DNA from: Acinetobacter apis
Lineage (GTDB): Bacteria; Pseudomonadota; Gammaproteobacteria; Pseudomonadales; Moraxellaceae
NCBI RefSeq assembly: GCF_900197575.1
Contig: NZ_FZLN01000003.1
Coordinates: 124,001 to 188,000, forward strand
DNA length: 64,000 nucleotides
Direction: 5' to 3'
The notes beneath the pieces were generated by a model. It did no database searches. It was given only the letters and a program-made list of their open reading frames with translations, and was not told the origin of the DNA. Positions 1-9,185 of this stretch are shown in pieces. The number at the start of each line of letters is the position of its first letter. The first letter of the stretch is position 1. Position numbers and translations under genes: made by a program.

Positions 1-23
1 AATCTTGTACTTAAAATATTTGA

Positions 24-56
24 AAAAAACGCCTCCTATTGAAGGAGGCGTTTTTT
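24..56 (+). terminator. Intrinsic terminator hairpin overlapping the next gene's RBS
   Basis: A perfect 13-bp stem (24-36 with 44-56, seven-base loop) has an A run on the left and a six-T run on the right. It should end transcription of whatever gene lies left of the window. The right arm contains GGAGG (44-48), the Shine-Dalgarno sequence of the gene that starts at 57, so the same structure can mask translation of read-through mRNA. Confidence 0.85.
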
Positions 57-1685
57 ATGAGAAATAATATGTATTTTATTTTTATTTTTTTTCTTTTATT
101 GTCATATATTTTACCTGTACATTTGCTGCCTTGGACAACTTTCTTCTCTGAATTTTTAGCATTTTTTAGTCTATTATTTTTAATACCAATCTTCTTTATA
201 AAAAATAAAAAGATCTTAATTCCTAAAGTAGCTTTACCTTTTTTAGTGGTATGTTTTATTCCATTATTACAATACTTCATAACTGATCAAATCTTATTTT
301 TTACGACAGTATGGACTTCTTCGCTTTATATTTTTAGTTTTTTTATTTCTATTGTTATTGGATTTAGCTTGTCTAGAGAAACAGACAGCTTATTCATGTC
401 ATTATGTATTACATTTATAATCGCTTCTTTTGTATCAACATTAATTGCATTTTTTCAATGGACGGGTTTGTTTATAGGACAAAGTTGGATGATGTCTTTT
501 ACTGGCAACCGTCCTTACGGAAATATAGGTCAATTTAATCAGCTTTCAACTTTATTGTCTTTAGGTGTTTTATCTAGCATTTATTGCTATGAACGCAGAT
601 TTATTAATTATCCATCAATGATTTTTTTTGTAGGTGTAGCATTATTTGGCATGGCATTGACACAGTCGCGTACAGGCTGGTTAATTATTATATTTTCTTT
701 CTTTATCATTTGGTTAAATAGAGATAAGATGATATTGAAGAAAAGCCAAATTATTACATTACCAATTTTATACCTTACATTTATTGTGTTGCTTCCATTT
801 TTGACATCCTTACTTGGATCTTTTTTTAATATAGTATCTGTTAATTCTGTAGCAGATCGATTGTCCTCTGGGTATTTGAGGTTAGATATTTGGAAACAGA
901 TGTATTACGCTTTGCTAAAAGAACCTATAAGTGGGTATGGGTGGAACCAAACAAGTATTGCACAGTCAAAAGTTATTGATATTTACCAAGGTTATGAGTG
1001 GATCAGTAGTGCACATAACATTTTTTTAGATATTTTAATATGGTGTGGATTGCCGCTTGGATTATTAATTGGTTTTTATATTATATGGTTTTACAAGAAG
1101 TTATTTTTAAGTGTGAAATCGAAGAATGAGTTGATAGTCATTTTAATGATTTCTGCTTTGGGGATTCATTCTCTATTGGAATTCCCTTTATATTATTCTT
1201 TTTTTCTGCTGCCGCTTGGCTTGTTTATAGGAATTGTGTTATCTAAAAGTGATTGTGGATTTTTAAAGCTTAGTAAAAAATATTTGTTTTTTATATTCCT
1301 AGGATCTTTTCCTCTTAGTTATGCTGTATTTAATCAGTACAGTTTAATAACAGATAATTTAGTTGAAGCAGAGCGGGTTAACATGAATGAATCATTAGAG
1401 CCTATAACGCTTCCTTATAAATTAGTTTTATTTGATCAATATGATGCAAGAGCGAGATGGATTGCTTTAAATCCTTATAAGAAAATGAGCGGGGAAGATT
1501 GGAATCTTGCAAAAGAAATGTCTTCTTTATATACCATACCCTATGATTTAAAAAAATATGCGAAAATTCTTGCATTAAATGGTCAAGAAGAAGAAGCTAA
1601 AAGGCAATTAAAAATTTTGAATTATACTTATCGGCGTAATGTCACTTATGATGAACTACTCAAAAAAGAGAGCGATCAAAAATAA
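57..1685 (+). CDS. Wzy_C-family membrane O-oligosaccharyltransferase / O-antigen ligase (PglL/TfpO-like)
   Basis: This 542-residue polytopic inner-membrane protein has about a dozen hydrophobic segments and a Wzy_C-type region. That region contains 'TQSRTGW' (about residue 200), 'GYGWNQ' (about 300) and a conserved-looking His320 in 'SAHNIFLD'. The family transfers lipid-linked glycan to pilin or other proteins, or to lipid A core, on the periplasmic side. The start at ATG 57 is chosen because GGAGG sits 8 bases upstream; an in-frame TTG at 39 lies inside the terminator loop. In several Acinetobacter a pilin gene precedes tfpO, so a pilin gene just left of the window is a reasonable inference, but none is visible. 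The substrate cannot be read from the sequence; an O-antigen ligase is the alternative. A charged tail of roughly 120 residues follows the last membrane segment. Confidence 0.8.
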   Translation: MRNNMYFIFIFFLLLSYILPVHLLPWTTFFSEFLAFFSLLFLIPIFFIKNKKILIPKVALPFLVVCFIPLLQYFITDQILFFTTVWTSSLYIFSFFISIVIGFSLSRETDSLFMSLCITFIIASFVSTLIAFFQWTGLFIGQSWMMSFTGNRPYGNIGQFNQLSTLLSLGVLSSIYCYERRFINYPSMIFFVGVALFGMALTQSRTGWLIIIFSFFIIWLNRDKMILKKSQIITLPILYLTFIVLLPFLTSLLGSFFNIVSVNSVADRLSSGYLRLDIWKQMYYALLKEPISGYGWNQTSIAQSKVIDIYQGYEWISSAHNIFLDILIWCGLPLGLLIGFYIIWFYKKLFLSVKSKNELIVILMISALGIHSLLEFPLYYSFFLLPLGLFIGIVLSKSDCGFLKLSKKYLFFIFLGSFPLSYAVFNQYSLITDNLVEAERVNMNESLEPITLPYKLVLFDQYDARARWIALNPYKKMSGEDWNLAKEMSSLYTIPYDLKKYAKILALNGQEEEAKRQLKILNYTYRRNVTYDELLKKESDQK

Positions 1686-1715
1686 AACATTTAAATTTAA
1701 TTATTTATAATAAGC

Positions 1716-1744
1716 TTGCATGAAGTGATATGCTTCTATAGAAT
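1716..1744 (+). promoter_or_regulatory. Candidate sigma-70 promoter for the first initiator tRNA
   Basis: TTGCAT (1716-1721) is followed after 17 bases by TAGAAT (1739-1744). It would give a leader of about 55 bases before the tRNA at 1806. This is a pattern match only. Confidence 0.35.
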
Positions 1745-1805
1745 GCACAACATCAAGCGAAATGCTTAGATCAATTACCTATTTGCCAGAATAGCGTAAT
1801 GTTGG

Positions 1806-1882
<77 letters not shown>

Positions 1883-2430
1883 TTTTTTAAAAATAAATAT
1901 CCTCTTATTATCAAATCTATTGACTAAACATCTCATATATTTACATCTTAGTTTGAGCTGATCAATAATTTATTGAACTCATTTTAATGCTAAATTTAAT
2001 AGCTGTAATTTTGAATAAATAAAATAAATTTGTCTGAAGGCTTCCGCTAAATCTTAAATCTTGTTGTGTCAAAGTTTAATTTTAAAATAATTTACATATT
2101 TTAGTGCTTATAAAAGGTGCTGTTCTCTATTTCTCTGATGAGCCACGTCTAGCTAATTTTTTAATTCTTTCACTGAAGTAGTATGGCTGCCCGAATTTAA
2201 GCATAAAATCCATTTTCTGTTTGTACTCTAAGTTCTCTAAAACTCAAGATAAGCCTACCAATGTTGACTCTTCATGACATATTGTTTGTATTTTAAACAT
2301 ATGATGCATGAGTATGCGCCTTATTAGAAAAGTAGGTTGACAACATAACCCTAAACGCATATAGTTCACCCCACCAGAGATGTTGTAGTTTACTTAAACA
2401 ACGCAACTCAAGGTTTAGTCAGACCTTAAA
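1883..2430. other. Spacer between the two initiator tRNA genes
   Basis: This AT-rich stretch has no intact gene. The only coding-like signal is the interrupted minus-strand frame at 2127-2360, listed separately. No insertion-sequence ends or clear direct repeats other than the tRNA copies themselves were seen. Confidence 0.6.
2127..2360 (-). pseudogene. Possible decayed reading frame between the tRNA copies
   Basis: Read on the minus strand from an ATG at 2360, a frame of 77 codons runs to TAG at 2127, interrupted only by one TGA at 2244-2246 (codon 39). The part after the stop has a plausible protein composition, including 'KFGQPYYFSERIKKLARRG'. I do not recognise the family. One TGG-to-TGA change would explain the interruption, so it may be a remnant of a gene or mobile element. 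Chance cannot be excluded for such a short frame. Confidence 0.25.
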
Positions 2431-2458
2431 TTGACTTTTGTAATGATTAACTTATAAT
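2431..2458 (+). promoter_or_regulatory. Sigma-70 promoter of the second initiator tRNA
   Basis: TTGACT (2431-2436), a 16-base spacer and a perfect TATAAT (2453-2458) lie 13 bases upstream of the tRNA. This is one of the best promoter matches in the window, as expected for a stable RNA gene. Confidence 0.65.
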
Positions 2459-2471
2459 GATTACACACTAT

Positions 2472-2548
<77 letters not shown>

Positions 2549-2559
2549 AGATTCTTGCT

Positions 2560-2589
2560 AAAAGGGCTCACAAATAGGTGGGCCTTTTT
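2560..2589 (+). terminator. Terminator after initiator tRNA
   Basis: A roughly 12-bp stem with two G-T wobbles (AAAAGGGCTCAC against GGTGGGCCTTTTT) and a short loop is followed by a T run. It begins 11 bases after the tRNA. Confidence 0.7.
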
Positions 2590-2617
2590 GCACAGTGGGC
2601 TATGCTTTTCTGTGCTG

Positions 2618-2642
2618 AAAAGGGCGGTTTTCGCCCTTTTTT
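2618..2642 (+). terminator. Second terminator before rimP
   Basis: The perfect stem AAAAGGGCG / CGCCCTTTT has a five-base loop (GTTTT) and six Ts. With the hairpin at 2560 it forms a double terminator between the tRNA and rimP. Confidence 0.8.
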
Positions 2643-2754
2643 ATTGATTATTCTGTAGTGTCGACATCAATTGGTCAAGAATCCATGCTTCACTACATAG
2701 AGGGTGGCCACAATCAGCGGCCAATTGTTGCAATGCACAAACTGATGAGAGTAC

Positions 2755-3273
2755 ATGAAAGTATCCAATAAAAATCAAATGTTACAAGACCTAATTGCAC
2801 CTGCAGTTGCAGCTTGTGGCGTCGATCTTTGGGGGCTTGAATTTACGCCCCAAGGCAAACGTTCAATGGTTCGGATTTATATTGATAAACCGCATACATT
2901 GGATGATGTAACTGATGAAAACTCAGAAGAAGAGCAAGGTCGTGGTATTGGCGTTCAAGACTGTGTTCGTGTCACCCAGCAAGTTGGCGCACTTTTAGAT
3001 GTTCACGATCCAATTTCTGGTGAATATGCTTTAGAAGTTTCTTCACCAGGATGGGATCGCCCATTTTTTCAGTTAGCGCAAATGAAAGATTATATTGGTC
3101 AACAGGTTGCACTGCGTTTAATTAGCGCTGTAGATAACCGCCGTAAATTTCAAGCCAAGCTTGTTGCTGTTGATCTTGAACGTGAAATGATTCAAGTCGA
3201 AGTTGAAAAACAGCAAGTACTCGAAATTGATGGTCACAATATCGATAAAGCAAATCTGGTTTATCAAGACTAA
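2755..3273 (+). CDS. rimP: Ribosome maturation factor RimP
   Basis: RimP binds the 30S subunit and is needed for its late maturation. The 172-residue protein has the expected N-terminal domain ('[23 protein letters not shown]', residues about 22-44) and the C-terminal SH3-like barrel. '[12 protein letters not shown]' (about 95-106) matches the conserved 'VSSPGLDRPL' signature, with Trp in place of Leu. It is about 20 residues longer than E. coli RimP because of an acidic insertion near residues 50-65. It is first of the rimP-nusA-infB-rbfA block and lies 32 bases before nusA. Confidence 0.95.
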   Translation: MKVSNKNQMLQDLIAPAVAACGVDLWGLEFTPQGKRSMVRIYIDKPHTLDDVTDENSEEEQGRGIGVQDCVRVTQQVGALLDVHDPISGEYALEVSSPGWDRPFFQLAQMKDYIGQQVALRLISAVDNRRKFQAKLVAVDLEREMIQVEVEKQQVLEIDGHNIDKANLVYQD

Positions 3274-3305
3274 ATTACTAAGAAAATCTGAATAATAGGT
3301 GACTT

Positions 3306-4790
3306 ATGGGTCGTGAGATTCTTACCGTTGTAGAAACGGTCAGTAATGAGAAAGGTGTTGGTCGAGAAGCTATTTTTGAAGCACTTGAACAAGCATTGGT
3401 TGCTGCGACAAAGAAAAAGTTTTATGAAAATACCACAGCAGAAGAAGCACGTTTACGCGTAGAAATTGACCGTAAAACAGGTGATTATTTAACTTTCCGT
3501 CAATGGGAAGTGGTTGCTGATGAAGATCATGAAATGCCTGCATGCCAAGATGCAATTTCTGATCTTGACCCTGAACAATGGGCGATTGGTGATATTCGTG
3601 AACTTGAAGTTGAATCAATTGAATTTGGTCGTATTGCAGCGCAAATTGCAAAGCAAGTAATCATTCAAAAAATTCGTGAAGCAGAACGTGCACTTATTGC
3701 AGATGCATATTTGTCTAAAGTGGGCGAGTTAATCTATGGTGAAGTGAAAAAGCAAACCAAAGATGGCTTTATCATTGATTTAGGTGATAACGCAGAAGGC
3801 TATTTATCACGTGATGAAATGATCACTAAAGAGATTTTACGTCCTAAACAACGTGTAAGCGCAATTTTATACGAAGTTAACCGTGAAGGACGTGGTGCGC
3901 AGCTTTTATTGTCTCGTGCTAAACCTGAAATGTTAATTGCACTCATGAAAAAAGAAATTCCTGAAATTTCTGAAGAAATCATTGAGATTAAAGCAGCAAC
4001 GCGTCAGTCAGGTGTACGTGCTAAAATTGCTGTGAAAACCAACGATCACCGTATTGATCCTGTTGGTGCATGTATTGGTATGCGTGGTACACGTATCCAA
4101 GCTGTACAACAAGAGTTGAATGGTGAGCGTATTGATGTCGTGATTTGGTCTGATGATCCTGCACAATATATTGCAAGTGCTTTAGAGCCTGCAGATGTAA
4201 CAGGCATTGTGATTGATGAAGATATGCGTACCGCAGATATTATTTTTGCAACCAGCGATCAGCTTGCACGTGCAATTGGCTCTCAAGGTCAAAATGTTCG
4301 TTTAGCATCAGATTTAACGGGTTATAAGCTCGATATGATGCTAGAAGAAGAATACCATGCACGTCAGCAAAATGAAGCGCAGCAATATTTAGATATGTTT
4401 GTCACACGTTTAGATATTGACGAAGGCTTAGCCATGGCATTGGTTGAAATGGGCTTTACTTCATTAGATGAAGTGGCTTATGTGCCTGCAGAAACATTTA
4501 ATGAAATTGAACTCGACGAAGACACTGTTGAATTGTTACAAAACCGCGCGAAAGAAGTGGCACTTGCAGATGCACTGAAAGAGCAGGAAAACATTCAAGA
4601 GCCAAGCGAAGAGCTATTAAGTATGGAAGGCATAACGCAAGAGATTGCATATGCACTTGCTCACCGTGGCATCGTAACAGTTGATGATCTTGCAGACCAA
4701 GCCACCGACGATATCTCTGATATTGAAGGTCTTGATGCACAAAAAGCAGGTCAATTGATTATGAAAGCTAGAGAATCATGGTTTAACTAG
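3306..4790 (+). CDS. nusA: Transcription termination/antitermination factor NusA
   Basis: NusA binds RNA polymerase and modulates pausing, termination and antitermination. The 494-residue length matches E. coli. In order it has the N-terminal polymerase-binding domain (1-125), an S1 domain (about 135-200, 'GEVKKQTKDGFIIDLGDNAEGYLSRDEM'), two KH domains (about 230-345, including 'VGACIGMRGTRIQAV' and 'AIGSQGQNVRLA') and two C-terminal acidic helix-hairpin-helix repeats (about 365-490). It lies between rimP and infB, 10 bases before infB. Confidence 0.97.
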   Translation: MGREILTVVETVSNEKGVGREAIFEALEQALVAATKKKFYENTTAEEARLRVEIDRKTGDYLTFRQWEVVADEDHEMPACQDAISDLDPEQWAIGDIRELEVESIEFGRIAAQIAKQVIIQKIREAERALIADAYLSKVGELIYGEVKKQTKDGFIIDLGDNAEGYLSRDEMITKEILRPKQRVSAILYEVNREGRGAQLLLSRAKPEMLIALMKKEIPEISEEIIEIKAATRQSGVRAKIAVKTNDHRIDPVGACIGMRGTRIQAVQQELNGERIDVVIWSDDPAQYIASALEPADVTGIVIDEDMRTADIIFATSDQLARAIGSQGQNVRLASDLTGYKLDMMLEEEYHARQQNEAQQYLDMFVTRLDIDEGLAMALVEMGFTSLDEVAYVPAETFNEIELDEDTVELLQNRAKEVALADALKEQENIQEPSEELLSMEGITQEIAYALAHRGIVTVDDLADQATDDISDIEGLDAQKAGQLIMKARESWFN

Positions 4791-4800
4791 GAGGTAATAA

Positions 4801-7497
4801 ATGACGGACAAGTCGATTAACGAATTGGCGAAAAATGTGGAACGTCCTGTTGAGAAGCTCCTAGAGCAAGTACGTGATGCAGGATTGCCGCAACGAAATG
4901 CTGAAGATACGCTGACAACTGATCAGCAAAATACCCTTCTCAACCATTTGAAAAAATCACATGGTCAGAATGAAGGCCATGCAGGAAAAATTACATTGAA
5001 ACGCAAAACAACAAGTACAGCAAAAGTTGCGAGTACTTCAGGTAAGGCGAAAACAATTAATGTAGAAGTTCGTAAGAAGCATACATTTACTAAGCCTGAT
5101 CCTAAACAGTTAGCAGCTGAAGCAAAAGCAAAAGCTGAAGCTGAAAACAATACGGTGCAATCTAAGCCTAAGGCTGAAACAGATGCGAAAGCACCTGCAG
5201 AAAACAAAGCAAATGCAACGTTAGAAGCAATGCGTGCTGCACAAAAGAAAGATCAAGACAAAGTATCAACAGCACCGAAAGCCGCTGTTGTGGTGAAAAA
5301 GCGTGGTGGTGCAGTTGTAAAACCTGCTACGCCAAAGCCTGCTGCAATTAATGCTGCACAAAAGAAAGAGCGTCAAGCACAAGAAGCTCAATTACGTGCA
5401 CAAGAAGAAGCTGTACGTCGTAAAGCTGCTGAAGAAGCACAACAGCGTACGCTTGAGCAAATGCGTAAAATGGCATCGAAGTATTCAGCTGAAGATACCA
5501 AAACCGTTCGTGTAGTTGATGACTCTCCACTTGCAGCTGGCCTTGTCGGTCAAGCATATGAAGACTCGTTCAACAAAGAAGACCGCGAAATCAAACGTGG
5601 TGGTAACACCAAAGATGGTCGTGGTCAGAAAAAAGGACGTAATAACCAAGAAGAGCAAAATTTCAATAAAAACCATCATAAACGCGGCTTAAAAACAAGC
5701 CAAGTGAACAAGCATGGCTTCGAAAAACCTGTTAAAAAACAAGTTTACGATGTTGAAATTGGTGAAACCATTGTTGTTGCTGACCTTGCACAAAAAATGG
5801 CGATCAAAGTTCGTGAAGTTATTAAAACACTCATGAAGATGGGTGAGCTTGTTAATCAAGATCAAGTGATTGATCAAGAAATTGCGTCACTTGTTGTTGA
5901 AGAAATGGGCCATAACCCAATTTTAGTTTCAGATACAGCGACTGAAGACAATCTAATGGAGCAAGCTGAGCAAGAACGTGGTGCGCAAACAACACGTCCG
6001 CCAGTAGTAACTATTATGGGTCACGTTGACCATGGTAAAACTTCATTACTTGACCGTATTCGTCGTGCAAAAGTTGCAGCGGGAGAAGCTGGCGGGATTA
6101 CTCAACATATTGGTGCATACCATGTTGAAACTGAGAAAGGAATTATTACTTTCTTAGATACCCCAGGCCATGCGGCATTTACTTCAATGCGTTCACGTGG
6201 TGCTAAAGCGACAGATATCGTGGTATTGGTTGTTGCAGCAGATGATGGCGTGATGCCACAAACCGCTGAAGCGATTGATCATGCGCGTGCTGCAGGAACG
6301 CCAATTATTGTTGCTATCAACAAAATGGATAAAGAGTCTGCAGATGTTGACCGTGTCTTGAACGAACTTACTACGAAGCAAGTTGTTGCTGAACAGTGGG
6401 GTGGTGATGTTGCTGTTGCAAAAGTATCAGCACATACAGGTGCAGGTATTGACGACTTACTTGATTTAATTAGTATTCAAGCTGAGTTGATGGAGTTAAA
6501 AGCATCGACTGAAGGTTCGGCTCAAGGTGTTGTGATTGAAGCACGTGTTGATAAAGGCCGTGGTGCAGTGACATCTATTCTTGTTCAAAACGGAACATTG
6601 AATGTAGGTGATTTAGTCCTTGCAGGTTCATCTTATGGTCGTGTACGTGCGATGTCAGATGAAAATGGTGTGAGAATTAAAACTGCGGGTCCATCGATTC
6701 CTGTTGAGATTTTAGGTCTACCTGAAGCACCAATGGCAGGCGATGAAGTTCTTGTTGTCAATGATGAGAAAAAAGCGCGTGAAGTTGCAGATGCTCGATC
6801 TGCGCGTGAGCGTCAAAAACGTTTAGAGCGTGCAAGCGCAATGCGTTTAGAAAACTTGATGGCATCAATGGGCAAGAAAGACGTTCCGACAGTCAATATT
6901 GTCTTAAAAACAGATGTTCGTGGTTCTTTAGAAGCATTACAAACAGCACTGTATGATCTTGCAACAGATGAAGTAAAAGTTCGTGTTATTGGTTCAGGGG
7001 TAGGTGCAATCACTGAGTCTGATGTGACATTGGCTGAGTCATCTGATGCAGTTTTACTTGGCTTTAACGTGCGTGCAGATGCAACGGCGCGTCAAAAGTC
7101 AGAGCAAGACGAAATCGATATCCGTTATTACAGCGTGATCTATCAATTGATTGATGATGTGAAAAATGCAATGAGCGGTAAGCTTGCACCTGAGCACAGA
7201 GAAACTATTCTAGGTGTTGCGCAAGTACGTGAAGTATTCCACTCAAGTAAGTTTGGTGCAGCAGCAGGCTGTATGGTAACGGAAGGTGTAATTCACCGTA
7301 ATAAACCAATCCGCATCTTGCGTGATGATGTCGTGATTTTCCAAGGTGAGCTTGAGTCATTACGTCGCTATAAAGAAGTGGTTGAAGATGTACGTGCAGG
7401 CATGGAATGTGGTCTTGCGGTTAAAGGTTACAAAGACATCAAAGCTTTAGATAAAATCGAAGTTTATGATGTACAAGTCATTAAACGGAGTCTATAA
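4801..7497 (+). CDS. infB: Translation initiation factor IF-2
   Basis: IF-2 is the GTPase that positions initiator tRNA on the ribosome, fitting its place beside the initiator tRNA genes. The protein has 898 residues. The N-terminal IF2 domain (1-50) is followed by a low-complexity Ala/Lys/Glu-rich linker (about 60-230). The G domain starts near 400 with G1 'GHVDHGKTS', G3 'DTPGHAAF' and G4 'NKMD'. Domains II-IV follow, including a C-terminal region that binds fMet-tRNA. A strong AGGAGG lies 7 bases before ATG 4801. No internal alternative start was confirmed, although shorter IF-2 forms are known in enterobacteria. Confidence 0.98.
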   Translation: MTDKSINELAKNVERPVEKLLEQVRDAGLPQRNAEDTLTTDQQNTLLNHLKKSHGQNEGHAGKITLKRKTTSTAKVASTSGKAKTINVEVRKKHTFTKPDPKQLAAEAKAKAEAENNTVQSKPKAETDAKAPAENKANATLEAMRAAQKKDQDKVSTAPKAAVVVKKRGGAVVKPATPKPAAINAAQKKERQAQEAQLRAQEEAVRRKAAEEAQQRTLEQMRKMASKYSAEDTKTVRVVDDSPLAAGLVGQAYEDSFNKEDREIKRGGNTKDGRGQKKGRNNQEEQNFNKNHHKRGLKTSQVNKHGFEKPVKKQVYDVEIGETIVVADLAQKMAIKVREVIKTLMKMGELVNQDQVIDQEIASLVVEEMGHNPILVSDTATEDNLMEQAEQERGAQTTRPPVVTIMGHVDHGKTSLLDRIRRAKVAAGEAGGITQHIGAYHVETEKGIITFLDTPGHAAFTSMRSRGAKATDIVVLVVAADDGVMPQTAEAIDHARAAGTPIIVAINKMDKESADVDRVLNELTTKQVVAEQWGGDVAVAKVSAHTGAGIDDLLDLISIQAELMELKASTEGSAQGVVIEARVDKGRGAVTSILVQNGTLNVGDLVLAGSSYGRVRAMSDENGVRIKTAGPSIPVEILGLPEAPMAGDEVLVVNDEKKAREVADARSARERQKRLERASAMRLENLMASMGKKDVPTVNIVLKTDVRGSLEALQTALYDLATDEVKVRVIGSGVGAITESDVTLAESSDAVLLGFNVRADATARQKSEQDEIDIRYYSVIYQLIDDVKNAMSGKLAPEHRETILGVAQVREVFHSSKFGAAAGCMVTEGVIHRNKPIRILRDDVVIFQGELESLRRYKEVVEDVRAGMECGLAVKGYKDIKALDKIEVYDVQVIKRSL

Positions 7498-7502
7498 CAC
7501 AT

Positions 7503-7901
7503 ATGGCTGGTAGTCAGCGTTTAAAACGTATGGCAGACTCAGTTCAGCGCGAAGTCGCTGAACTGATTCGTCAAGAATTAAAAGATCCTCGTTTAGGTGG
7601 ATACGTAACCATCTCTGCAGTAAAAGTGAGTCCTGATCTGGGCTATGCAGAAATTTATGTCACTGTAATGGGACGTGAATTAGGCGATGAGCAGACGGAA
7701 GAAGCAAATAAAGAAACGCTAACCGTCCTCAATAATGCCTCAGGTTTTTTACGTCAAGAGCTGAGCCGTCGAATTAAAACACGTGTTACCCCACGTCTTC
7801 GTTTTCATTATGATAAAACGAATGCTTATGGTAATTACATGTTTGATTTGATTGAAGAAGCGGTAAAAGATTTACCTGAACGAAAAAATGACCAATCTTA
7901 A
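7503..7901 (+). CDS. rbfA: 30S ribosome-binding factor RbfA
   Basis: RbfA is a KH-fold factor needed for 16S rRNA processing and cold adaptation. The 132 residues include typical signatures: 'RVADSVQRE'-like 'RMADSVQREVAELI' at the N terminus, 'DPRLGGYVTISAVKVSPDL' (about 28-46) and 'RVTPRLRFHYD' near 95. It begins 5 bases after infB and ends the block at a terminator (7920-7945). Confidence 0.96.
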   Translation: MAGSQRLKRMADSVQREVAELIRQELKDPRLGGYVTISAVKVSPDLGYAEIYVTVMGRELGDEQTEEANKETLTVLNNASGFLRQELSRRIKTRVTPRLRFHYDKTNAYGNYMFDLIEEAVKDLPERKNDQS

Positions 7902-7919
7902 TTGAAATTCTCTTCATAT

Positions 7920-7945
7920 AAAAAGCCACCTTCGGGTGGCTTTTT
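7920..7945. terminator. Bidirectional terminator between rbfA and mnhG
   Basis: AAAAGCCACC, a TTCG tetraloop and GGTGGCTTTTT. A and T runs on both sides let it serve the rbfA transcript and the converging antiporter operon. Confidence 0.88.
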
Positions 7946-7953
7946 AGTGCAAA

Positions 7954-8370
7954 TTATTTTTCAGAATTTCGACTTTTGGTTTGATCGGCGACAGTTTGAG
8001 GATCGACCCGTGTTGAGAACCGATACTTTGACCAAGGCAGTGGACGTTCAATCGACTCAGGAACTTCTCCACTTAAAGAGCGCAACTTCAAATGCAGTGC
8101 AGCTTGTGCCATCAAATTTGCAGATACAGGACCTGTGATAAATGCTAAAAATGTCATGATCAGTTCTGGGAAACCAATATGTCCATGAAAACCTGCATAA
8201 ATCATGGCAGCAATTAAAAAACTACCTAAGCCTAAAGTACTTGATTTAGTAGGCGCATGCAGACGAGCAAATAAGTCAGGAAGCCTGATCATACCAATAC
8301 TGCCAATGAGCATGAATGTACTCCCTAATAACACAAAAAAGGAGACTAAAATTTCCATCATCAGTTGCAT
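7954..8370 (-). CDS. mnhG: Na+/H+ antiporter subunit G
   Basis: This small membrane subunit belongs to the hetero-oligomeric Mrp/Mnh/Pha cation-proton antiporter. Its 138 residues carry three hydrophobic segments in the first 90 residues and the family signature 'GMIRLPDLFARLHAPTKSSTLG' (about 25-46). A hydrophilic tail of about 40 residues extends past the usual length. It is last of six genes and starts 9 bases after mnhF. No terminator other than the shared one at 7920 is visible. Confidence 0.92.
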   Translation of the reverse strand: MQLMMEILVSFFVLLGSTFMLIGSIGMIRLPDLFARLHAPTKSSTLGLGSFLIAAMIYAGFHGHIGFPELIMTFLAFITGPVSANLMAQAALHLKLRSLSGEVPESIERPLPWSKYRFSTRVDPQTVADQTKSRNSEK

Positions 8371-8379
8371 AATATTCTC

Positions 8380-8655
8380 CTAATCAATGACATGGCCGCT
8401 GGTAAAGTATCTTGCCAATGCCATAGTTGAAATAAATCCAAGCATAGCAATCAGTAGTGCACTTTCAAAAAGCAGTGTAGTAGACCAATAAATGCCAAGC
8501 ACAATAATCAGTGCAGTTGTATTTAGGAACAGCGTATCTAATGCCAACAGTCGGTCAACGATTGATGGACCCATCACCAAGCGAATTAAGCATAAAAACA
8601 TTGAGATGGTGATTGCCAATAGCGATATACCAAGAATATAAGGAAGTATAGTCAT
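8380..8655 (-). CDS. mnhF: Na+/H+ antiporter subunit F
   Basis: The 91-residue, three-helix membrane subunit has the MnhF signature 'RLVMGPSIVDRLLALDTL' (about 25-42). Its start overlaps the mnhE stop by four bases (ATGA), indicating translational coupling. It is a required subunit of the Mrp complex, which expels Na+ in exchange for protons at the inner membrane. Confidence 0.93.
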   Translation of the reverse strand: MTILPYILGISLLAITISMFLCLIRLVMGPSIVDRLLALDTLFLNTTALIIVLGIYWSTTLLFESALLIAMLGFISTMALARYFTSGHVID

Positions 8656-9185
8656 GCACTCTCTCCAACAATGGTGTTTTCAGCATTAAAGATCTTGATC
8701 AAACGAGATTCATAACGTTCTTTAATAAAACGGATTTCATCGTCTGGGTCTTCAGTATTTAATGCATGAACTAAAATATCACCGCGTTCTTGATCGATCC
8801 CTGCGCTGACTGTACCTGGTGTAATGGTAATGATCATCGCCAATAAAGCATTCACATGCTCATGGTTGGTAGATAGCGGAATACGGTACCACACAGGCTT
8901 AAGATTTTTTTTAGGCCCCAATACTAATTTTGCAACCCAAAAATTTGACAGAATAATATCCCATAAGACTGCTAGAAACAGCCTGAAGGAGGTTGGCCAA
9001 CAAATATGTGGGGTACGGACTAAAAAAGGGGCTGCCAATTTCGGAATAATAATCGCAATAATAACGGCTGAAACGATGCTAAACCCATCAAAGCTATGGT
9101 TTAGCATCAGCCAAGCTAATCCTGATGTAACAGACACAAGTGGATGAGGTAACCAACGTCGCATTAAGCTTTTCTTTTTCATCAT
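8652..9185 (-). CDS. mnhE: Na+/H+ antiporter subunit E
   Basis: The 177-residue subunit has N-terminal membrane helices followed by a cytoplasmic domain. MnhE features include 'ILSNFWVAKLVLGP' (about 75-90) and 'ITPGTVSAGID' (about 118-128), matching the usual 'TPGTLTVDVD' region. Its start shares one base with the mnhD stop (TAATG type). Confidence 0.93.
   Translation of the reverse strand: MMKKKSLMRRWLPHPLVSVTSGLAWLMLNHSFDGFSIVSAVIIAIIIPKLAAPFLVRTPHICWPTSFRLFLAVLWDIILSNFWVAKLVLGPKKNLKPVWYRIPLSTNHEHVNALLAMIITITPGTVSAGIDQERGDILVHALNTEDPDDEIRFIKERYESRLIKIFNAENTIVGESA

Noticed and set aside
7902..8138. Plus-strand frame of 78 codons after rbfA
   Set aside because: It begins in the rbfA terminator and is antisense to mnhG; composition is that of a shadow frame.
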